Shown in pieces: positions 1 to 3,706 of a DNA stretch of 5,453 nt (position 1 is the first letter of the stretch; every line of letters starts with the position of its first letter). A model generated the notes under the pieces. It was not told where the DNA came from and ran no database searches. It was given only the letters and a program-made list of their open reading frames with translations. The stretch is taken from contig JAKLQB010000342.1 in assembly GCA_022013615.1 (NCBI GenBank), forward strand, positions 1 to 5,453, written 5' to 3'. The position numbers were made by a program, and so were the translations under genes. Origin of the DNA: Desulfobacterales bacterium. Lineage in GTDB: Bacteria > Desulfobacterota > DSM-4660 > Desulfatiglandales > Desulfatiglandaceae.

Positions 1-329
1 ATGCTCACATAGTCTCCAAGCTGGATTCGCAAGGCGCTGGGTAAGGACACAGACATCTGCCAACTGCTTCCTTCTAAGTAAAAATACATTCCTCTTCCAG
101 TATCGAAATACACCCGTTCGCAAGGATAGTATCGATAAGCATGTTTTGCCCGGTAGCCGTGAGCCGGCGCATGAGGGGGCGGCCCACCCTTTGTTTTAGT
201 ACCATGACCTGAGGGTGAGCTGGCCACTTGGTCTTCCCCCCAATCTATGTGAACGCCGCCACCGGTAGCATGGCACCCATAAAAGGAAACGAAAAAAACA
301 AGACAACCCAAAACCGCGAGGTTTTTCAT
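1..329 (-). CDS. Small secreted lipoprotein, N-terminal part (cut by window edge)
   Basis: The frame stays open from an ATG at 327-329 to the left edge, giving 109 complete codons and no stop. The N-terminus reads as a lipoprotein signal: MKN, then a hydrophobic stretch (about residues 4-17), then FYGC with the candidate lipidated cysteine at 19. The FYG is a loose rather than textbook lipobox. A low-complexity Gly/Pro/His/Lys-rich linker follows (about 24-64). The C-terminal part has a conserved look, with YRYYP, VYFDTGRGMYFYLEG (about 73-87) and SLPSALRIQLGDYVS. From memory, that Tyr/Gly-rich block resembles small uncharacterised lipoproteins of deltaproteobacteria, but I cannot name a family or function. 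The start is supported by a strong Shine-Dalgarno at 336-344. The gene is transcribed away from the ATPase gene and has its own candidate sigma-54 promoter. It probably sits in the periplasm or outer membrane. Confidence 0.8.
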   Translation of the reverse strand, partial: MKNLAVLGCLVFFVSFYGCHATGGGVHIDWGEDQVASSPSGHGTKTKGGPPPHAPAHGYRAKHAYRYYPCERVYFDTGRGMYFYLEGSSWQMSVSLPSALRIQLGDYVS

Positions 330-335
330 GCTTGA

Positions 336-344
336 CACCTCCTC
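336..344 (-). promoter_or_regulatory. Ribosome binding site of the lipoprotein gene
   Basis: On the minus strand this reads GAGGAGGTG, a near-perfect anti-16S match that ends 6 nt before the ATG at 327-329. It fixes the start of a gene whose stop is outside the window and supports treating the open frame as real. Confidence 0.75.
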
Positions 345-405
345 ACTTTTTGTCTTTTGTGATAAAAAATTCAAAAAAAGAACACTTCATTATTTTTTCT
401 TATTA

Positions 406-421
406 AGCAGAAATCATGCCA
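406..421 (-). promoter_or_regulatory. Sigma-54 (RpoN) type -24/-12 promoter
   Basis: The minus strand reads TGGCATGATTTCTGCT. Against the -24/-12 consensus TGGCACG-N4-TTGCW it differs only at the C after TGGCA (T here) and the first T of TTGC (C here). The GG and GC dinucleotides that define the class are present with the required 10 nt between them. Transcription would start near 395, leaving a leader of about 65 nt before the lipoprotein ATG. The sequence match is seen directly; use by RpoN is inferred. Confidence 0.65.
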
Positions 422-446
422 AAGGGAAGTTTAGGAACATTCTTCA

Positions 447-455
447 ATTATAACA
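447..455 (-). promoter_or_regulatory. Possible extended -10 sigma-70 promoter
   Basis: The minus strand reads TGTTATAAT, a perfect TATAAT preceded by the TG-N extension. No -35 box stands at the right distance. It could be a second, housekeeping start for the lipoprotein gene upstream of the sigma-54 site. The region is AT-rich, so chance occurrence is possible. Confidence 0.3.
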
Positions 456-494
456 GATAGTTGAGGTGCGTATATCGAACCATTGACAGGGACA

Positions 495-548
495 ATATGG
501 GCTAATTTGACGTAGGGCTTGTCTATCTGTCAAATTTTTGACCCATAT
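495..548. promoter_or_regulatory. Gapped dyad, candidate enhancer (UAS) for the sigma-54 promoter
   Basis: The left arm is ATATGGG (495-501) and ATTTGAC (505-511). The right arm is their exact complement, GTCAAAT (529-535) and CCCATAT (542-548), with 17 nt between the arms. The 7+7 matched bases are interrupted by 3 nt on the left and 6 nt on the right. A smaller perfect dyad, GTCAAATTTTTGAC, lies inside at 529-542. The block is about 100-153 bp upstream of the predicted sigma-54 start, which is where bacterial enhancer-binding proteins usually bind. No U-run follows on either strand, so it does not look like an intrinsic terminator for the ATPase gene that ends at 617. Confidence 0.4.
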
Positions 549-616
549 CAAGGGAAGTATTAAAGGATAGTAGGCCGAGCCAATTTTGAATTACTGATCG
601 TGCAATAATGAAGATT

Positions 617-1936
617 TCACAATCCCAGGAGCCATCTTATCAAATTTTTTTTCAACACTTTTGCGTCTTGATAATCGATCTCTTCTTCATTCTCATCAAG
701 GGTTAAAAGAATATTCTTTCCATCTTTAAGGTAAGTGTTTTGTAATATGAAAGAGGACAGTTCCCGATCGTAATTGTCTTTATGAAGGGTTTGGGTAACC
801 TGATATTTTTCGAATTCGCCGTTAGCAGTTTGCGTGATAAAATCTATTTCCTTTCCTGATGGGAGCGCCCCAAAATTTATTTGTTTTCGATTTCTTTTCA
901 GTTTAAGAAATACAATGTTTTCAAGCTGCTTTGAGTAATTACTTACCATTCCAGGGTATAAGTTGACTACACCTGTGTCCACGGCATAATATTTTCTTGT
1001 GGTCCCAAAAAGTTTCCCAAGCTTCCAATCAAGTTTGTTTGTTTCATAAATGGCAAATGTTGTAAGCATATACTGAATGTATTTTATAAGCGTTTCATTT
1101 TTTATACTGATATCAAGTCGTTTCAGATAGTTTGATATTTTTGTGAACGAAATAATATTTCCAATGGCAGAAAAAAGATAAAATAGAGTTTTTTCCACTA
1201 CGCTTGTATGTTTTATATTGAAACGCTTTATAATATCATCCAATATGACCTTGCTTATAATTCCTTCAATATAGGAAAAACGCGCGGTTTCACTGTTGAT
1301 AGACAGGATTTCAGGGAGACCGCCGAATTTAACATACTGGCTGAAATGATAATGAATTTTTTCCTGATTTCTAAAATAATCCGCAGCATTGGAAATCTTT
1401 ACATCCATATATCTGAGGTATTCGGTAAAATCAAAGGGCTGGATGGAAAGTTCTATGAATCTTCCTGCAAGATTGCTCCCTATCTCTGATGAAAGAAGAC
1501 GGGAATTGGAGCCGGTCAGAATGATTTCAACATCATGATCTGTTTCATAAATCGTCCGTATAAAACGATCCCAGTTATTAACATTTTGAATTTCATCAAA
1601 TATTAACAGCTTTTTCTTACCGTCTGCTATTTCAGACCGGAACACCTTGTAAAAAGCATCAACCTTTTCAGGTGTATTAATCCCGGCAAGACGAAAATCC
1701 TCAAAATTAAGATAAAGTATATTCGAAACAGAAAAGGTGTTGTTTTCTATCAGTTTTCTGGCAGCGAGTTGGACAAGAAAGGATTTCCCCGATCTCCTGA
1801 AACCGGTAATTATTTTTATGGGTTTTGAACCGATGGTCGCATGCAGGGCATCAAGATACTCTCTGTAAATCCCCTGTATCCTCAATATGCGATTCTGCCA
1901 TTCAGCTATAAGCCTGATTACGTCATCTTTTTCCAT
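617..1936 (-). CDS. AAA-family ATPase with C-terminal DUF4143 region
   Basis: This complete 439-residue protein matches the AAA_14/DUF4143 ATPases (COG1373-like) in length and motif order. Walker A is GFRRSGKS at 45-52 (Lys51). Walker B is LLIFDEIQ at 110-117 (Asp114, Glu115). A sensor-like ILTGSNSRLL lies at 139-148 and the family LAGRF at 156-160. A winged-helix-like stretch (about 235-300) leads to YYAVDTGVVNLYPG (316-329). The end has a PD-(D/E)XK-like layout (Glu339, Asp365 in KEIDF, then YQVTQ at 378-382). The usual (E/Q)-x-K is Q-V-T here, so nuclease activity is unlikely. The cellular role of the family is not settled; members recur in accessory regions. The ATG at 1934-1936 has a modest AAAGGG ribosome site about 6 nt upstream. 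The gene is much more AT-rich than the RND gene in this window, which suggests separate acquisition. It has its own promoter and no operon partner. Confidence 0.9.
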   Translation of the reverse strand: MEKDDVIRLIAEWQNRILRIQGIYREYLDALHATIGSKPIKIITGFRRSGKSFLVQLAARKLIENNTFSVSNILYLNFEDFRLAGINTPEKVDAFYKVFRSEIADGKKKLLIFDEIQNVNNWDRFIRTIYETDHDVEIILTGSNSRLLSSEIGSNLAGRFIELSIQPFDFTEYLRYMDVKISNAADYFRNQEKIHYHFSQYVKFGGLPEILSINSETARFSYIEGIISKVILDDIIKRFNIKHTSVVEKTLFYLFSAIGNIISFTKISNYLKRLDISIKNETLIKYIQYMLTTFAIYETNKLDWKLGKLFGTTRKYYAVDTGVVNLYPGMVSNYSKQLENIVFLKLKRNRKQINFGALPSGKEIDFITQTANGEFEKYQVTQTLHKDNYDRELSSFILQNTYLKDGKNILLTLDENEEEIDYQDAKVLKKNLIRWLLGL

Positions 1937-1968
1937 GTTTACCCTTTCATCGGAATTTTTTCATAATA

Positions 1969-1996
1969 TTTATACCTATATAACGGTATAAGTCAA
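1969..1996 (-). promoter_or_regulatory. Sigma-70 promoter of the ATPase gene
   Basis: The minus strand shows a -35 TTGACT (1991-1996), a 16-nt spacer, and a -10 TATAAA (1969-1974). Each box has five of six consensus bases. The predicted start near 1962 gives a leader of about 26 nt before the ATG at 1936. Confidence 0.55.
1970..1991. promoter_or_regulatory. Operator-like inverted repeat in the ATPase promoter
   Basis: The 7-bp perfect arms TTATACC (1970-1976 complement side) and GGTATAA (1985-1991) flank an 8-nt AT-rich centre. The dyad spans the whole promoter spacer, most of the -10 box and the last base of the -35 box. A dimeric repressor bound there would block RNA polymerase. The repeat is seen directly; operator function is inferred, and no regulator gene is adjacent. 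Confidence 0.45.
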
Positions 1997-2087
1997 GGTT
2001 TTTTATTCCTGTAAATCGGATTTTCTACTTAGATACTAGAGAAACGTCAAAGTCAGACGCAATCCGGTCTATAAAATCCCCCTCAAT

Positions 2088-2105
2088 CCCCTTTTGCAAA
2101 AGGGG
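2088..2105. repeat. CCCC/GGGG palindrome, interspersed-repeat type
   Basis: This is an 18-bp perfect palindrome: CCCCTTTTG at 2088-2096 followed by CAAAAGGGG at 2097-2105. Just before it, AATCCCC occurs twice with a 10-bp period (2075-2081 and 2085-2091). It lies about 20 nt past the stop of the 167-residue gene, so it may fold at that transcript's 3' end. It lacks a following U-tract, so I do not call it a terminator. From memory, such units are scattered between genes in many deltaproteobacterial genomes. Confidence 0.6.
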
Positions 2106-2125
2106 GAATCAGTCGGAACGGCAGG

Positions 2126-2629
2126 TCAGTCCTCCGCGAGGTCGGTCGCCTTTCTTGCGACCCGTTTGAATTGATTGTTGTGTTTGAGCTTAGTCACCTT
2201 CCCATTGATCCCCTTTTTACGTCGATCTTCACCCCACCTGCGGACATAGTCACGCAAGTCCTGATTTTCCAGGACAAACGCAAGCAGCTTGTTTTGCAAT
2301 TCGAGCGGTGGCTGCTCATTCCCCAAAACCTCCTTACATACTCCACGCAAATAGGTAACAGAATCGAGGATCAGCGCTGCCTCTTCGAAGCTCCATTTTT
2401 TTGTTGGTCCGAAAAAATTACCTTTTAGCACGCTAATCTGTTCATTTGTGATCGTGCCGGGCGTGCCAATACGGGGCATCTCCCGCTGTTTTGGTGGCGA
2501 CTTGTGCTTAACCTGCGAACGCGAGCCCGAAAACAGGGCACCAAACAGGCTGCCATTGTTCCCCTGCCGATGCTTCATAAAGAGCCAGACGGCCAAAGCC
2601 ACCAATATGCCTAAGAGAACACTGTCCAT
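2126..2629 (-). CDS. Hypothetical membrane-anchored protein, 167 residues
   Basis: I do not recognise this protein. It has one hydrophobic N-terminal segment (about residues 4-18, VLLGILVALAVWLFM) directly followed by basic residues (KHRQ). That fits a signal anchor with the rest on the cytoplasmic side. A low-complexity Gly/Ser/Lys/Pro linker (about 22-58) leads to a predicted helical part. Notable segments there are SFEEAALILDSVTYLRG (80-96) and the strongly charged ENQDLRDYVRRWGEDRRKKG (121-140). The C-terminus is basic and then ends in LAED. The ATG at 2627-2629 is preceded by a purine-rich GGGGTAGGTAA that can serve as a ribosome site. The gene stands alone between repeat-bearing gaps. 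Its base composition is intermediate between the AT-rich ATPase and the GC-rich RND gene. It could be a remnant or an orphan; the frame itself is intact with an obvious start and membrane segment. Confidence 0.65.
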   Translation of the reverse strand: MDSVLLGILVALAVWLFMKHRQGNNGSLFGALFSGSRSQVKHKSPPKQREMPRIGTPGTITNEQISVLKGNFFGPTKKWSFEEAALILDSVTYLRGVCKEVLGNEQPPLELQNKLLAFVLENQDLRDYVRRWGEDRRKKGINGKVTKLKHNNQFKRVARKATDLAED

Positions 2630-2643
2630 TTACCTACCCCGGA

Positions 2644-2661
2644 TCCCGCCGGCGGGCGGGA
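2644..2661. repeat. GC-rich REP-like hairpin
   Basis: TCCCGCC (2644-2650) and GGCGGGA (2655-2661) are perfect complements around a 4-nt loop, and CCCGCCGGCGGG (2645-2656) is also a perfect palindrome. It sits only about 15 nt upstream of the start of the 167-residue gene, in an otherwise AT-leaning gap. In that transcript it would form a hairpin next to the ribosome site. Confidence 0.6.
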
Positions 2662-2718
2662 GAACCAATTTAGAAATTGCGACTTTAGTACCTATTTGTT
2701 CAAATCACATCATGTTTG

Positions 2719-2734
2719 CGCATGATTTATGCCA
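2719..2734 (-). promoter_or_regulatory. Weak sigma-54-like site upstream of the 167-residue gene
   Basis: The minus strand reads TGGCATAAATCATGCG. The GG and GC dinucleotides are correctly spaced by 10 nt and TGGCA is intact, but the -12 part is ATGCG rather than TTGCW. A start near 2708 would leave a leader of about 80 nt. An inverted repeat (ATCATG at 2709-2714, CATGAT at 2721-2726) overlaps it. No better sigma-70 promoter is evident for this gene. Confidence 0.3.
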
Positions 2735-2806
2735 TAGCCAGATTGAATGTTTAAGGAATTCTAATCAATTTTAATAGAAAAGACAGAGCGAAGCGATACC
2801 ACAAAT

Positions 2807-2834
2807 CGTCAATATTCAATCGTCAATATTCAAT
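2807..2834. repeat. 14-bp tandem duplication
   Basis: CGTCAATATTCAAT is present twice, head to tail and without mismatch (2807-2820 and 2821-2834). Each unit contains the AATATT palindrome. It lies in the noncoding gap downstream of the toxin gene. Confidence 0.8.
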
Positions 2835-2840
2835 TTGGTT

Positions 2841-2853
2841 CCGGCTTCGCCGG
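2841..2853. repeat. CCGGC-TTC-GCCGG hairpin
   Basis: A 5-bp perfect GC stem with a 3-nt loop lies about 46 nt downstream of the toxin stop. Read from the toxin side it is followed by AACCAAATTG rather than a U-run. It is therefore a poor intrinsic terminator, though it could stabilise the 3' end. It looks like part of the surrounding interspersed repeat. Confidence 0.5.
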
Positions 2854-2899
2854 GTTGGGGTTTAAGGAATTAAATATGATGTTGCTCCCCAAGAATACC

Positions 2900-3355
2900 T
2901 CATCCGGTGGCCCAAGTCCCCAGGTCGAAACCATCGGCAAATGGGTTTACAAAACGGACCCCTTCTACGACGGACCCTACGTTGAAATCCTCGCTAAAGA
3001 TGACCGCAATCTGGTGCAGTCTCGCTGAAGCCCAGATCTGCGCGTCCCAATAGGCCATCTTGTGTGTGCGAACGCCGCGTACAGCCTCAAGCACAATCGC
3101 CCCCCTTACATCCAGAACCTCCCATGCCAGCAGGTAATTCTGAATCCGGTCGTAGGCCTCTTCGATGGTGAGTGGCGGATCGAGTTTTCGTGTGGCATTG
3201 ACAAAGAATTCGGCCAGCACCTGCGGGGTGAGGACACCCAGACGCAGTGTTGCCAGGCTATCCAGAACGGCCTCAGCCTGGGGCTGTTTTACCGGCTCGC
3301 CACGATCATAGGCATACAGTAACACGTTGGTATCCACCATGATCTTATCGGCCAT
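2900..3355 (-). CDS. vapC: VapC-family toxin (PIN-domain ribonuclease)
   Basis: The 151-residue PIN-domain protein has the full acidic Mg2+ site expected of the family. Asp8 is in VDTNVLLYA, Glu49 in QVLAEFF, Asp104 in YWDAQIWASA, and Asp123 in FSEDFN. VapC toxins are cytoplasmic endoribonucleases that cut tRNA or rRNA when freed from their antitoxin; the specific RNA target cannot be read from the sequence. The ATG at 3353-3355 lies inside the last codons of the antitoxin gene, an 11-bp overlap, with AGGA about 5 nt upstream, so translation is probably coupled. Met6 is an in-frame alternative start, but it would leave almost nothing before Asp8. The protein is full length with no frameshift, so the toxin is probably active. 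Confidence 0.93.
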   Translation of the reverse strand: MADKIMVDTNVLLYAYDRGEPVKQPQAEAVLDSLATLRLGVLTPQVLAEFFVNATRKLDPPLTIEEAYDRIQNYLLAWEVLDVRGAIVLEAVRGVRTHKMAYWDAQIWASARLHQIAVIFSEDFNVGSVVEGVRFVNPFADGFDLGTWATG

Positions 3356-3623
3356 AGCGTCCTAACCTTTCCTCGTATGCCTCTTCTCGCCTGAACATGC
3401 GATCTCCGGGATGGAAGCCGTCTGCCATCCGTTTGGCAATAAATACCTTTTCCCGCTCCCAGGCTTCCAGATCACGGATACCAGGGCGAAGGAAAGCCGT
3501 CTGCCCATCGATGGCCCTGCGCATGACTTCTGCCTCCGTGATACCAAGCATTCGGGCCCGTTTTTTAAGAATGGCGTCTTGAAGAGGTTCAATGTATACC
3601 TGCTTGCGAATCATTTGCGCCAT
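3345..3623 (-). CDS. vapB: VapB-type antitoxin, ribbon-helix-helix DNA-binding protein
   Basis: The 92-residue protein encoded directly upstream of the PIN toxin fits the antitoxin slot. Residues 7-12 (KQVYIE) form the DNA-contacting strand. Two helices follow (about 13-26 and 28-40) with the GIT turn typical of the RHH/CopG fold and the AEVMRRAID helix. The rest (about 45-92, charged and aromatic) should wrap the toxin's active site. The ATG at 3621-3623 is preferred over Met4 because AAAGGAG (3631-3637) stands 7 nt upstream. Family knowledge says the antitoxin, alone or with the toxin, binds its own promoter. A repeated TATACATC motif over the -10 box is the obvious candidate site. The gene overlaps the toxin gene by 11 bp. 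Confidence 0.88.
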   Translation of the reverse strand: MAQMIRKQVYIEPLQDAILKKRARMLGITEAEVMRRAIDGQTAFLRPGIRDLEAWEREKVFIAKRMADGFHPGDRMFRREEAYEERLGRYGR

Positions 3624-3648
3624 ATTTTATCTCCTTTACGCTTATAAA

Positions 3649-3668
3649 TATACATCGCACTATACATC
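3649..3668. promoter_or_regulatory. Candidate antitoxin operator, direct repeat
   Basis: TATACATC occurs at 3649-3656 and 3661-3668, a 12-bp period that puts both copies on nearly the same face of the helix. The second copy overlaps the -10 box. Ribbon-helix-helix dimers often bind such paired short motifs cooperatively, so this fits autoregulation of the operon. Confidence 0.5.
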
Positions 3669-3687
3669 ATACAAGGCAGGGTGTCAA
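3659..3687 (-). promoter_or_regulatory. Sigma-70 promoter of the vapBC operon
   Basis: The minus strand shows a perfect -35 TTGACA (3682-3687), an ideal 17-nt spacer, and a -10 TATAGT (3659-3664, five of six). The start is expected near 3652, with a leader of about 29 nt. The -35 begins only about 20 nt past the RND stop codon, leaving no room for an intrinsic terminator, so read-through from the RND gene is possible. Confidence 0.75.
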
Positions 3688-3706
3688 GCCAGGAAATTGC
3701 TGCTCA

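Larger units (their letters stand above)
2749..2871. repeat. 12-bp direct repeat flanking a noncoding unit
   Basis: GTTTAAGGAATT occurs exactly at 2749-2760 and again at 2860-2871. The 99 bp between the copies carries the tandem duplication and the CCGGC/GCCGG hairpin. I see no coding frame in it. It may be a composite intergenic repeat bounded by short direct repeats; no terminal inverted repeats of a MITE are visible. Confidence 0.45.

Noticed and set aside
453..530. Inverted repeat ACAGATAG (453-460) / CTATCTGT (523-530) upstream of the lipoprotein gene
   Set aside because: An 8-bp pair separated by 62 nt in a gap of this size is expected by chance about as often as not. The nearby gapped dyad is much stronger.
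330..616. A missed small gene between the lipoprotein and the ATPase
   Set aside because: All frames examined are short and interrupted by stops, with no plausible ribosome site. The content is better explained as promoter sequence.
1208..1489. Plus-strand open frame of 93 codons inside the ATPase gene
   Set aside because: It is fully antisense to a well-supported ATPase, has no recognisable domain, and has no ribosome site. It is an overlap shadow.
2088..2105. CCCC/GGGG palindrome as an intrinsic terminator
   Set aside because: The stem is good, but neither strand has a U-tract after it. It resembles a scattered intergenic repeat, so it was listed as a repeat only.
2448..2774. Plus-strand open frame of 108 codons across the start of the 167-residue gene
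   Set aside because: It runs through the GC palindrome and repeat-rich gap and has low-complexity translation. The opposite strand has a better start and a membrane segment.
2749..2871. CRISPR array or MITE in the repeat-rich gap
   Set aside because: The repeats are only two copies each, with unequal and overlapping spacing and no terminal inverted repeats, so neither definition is met.
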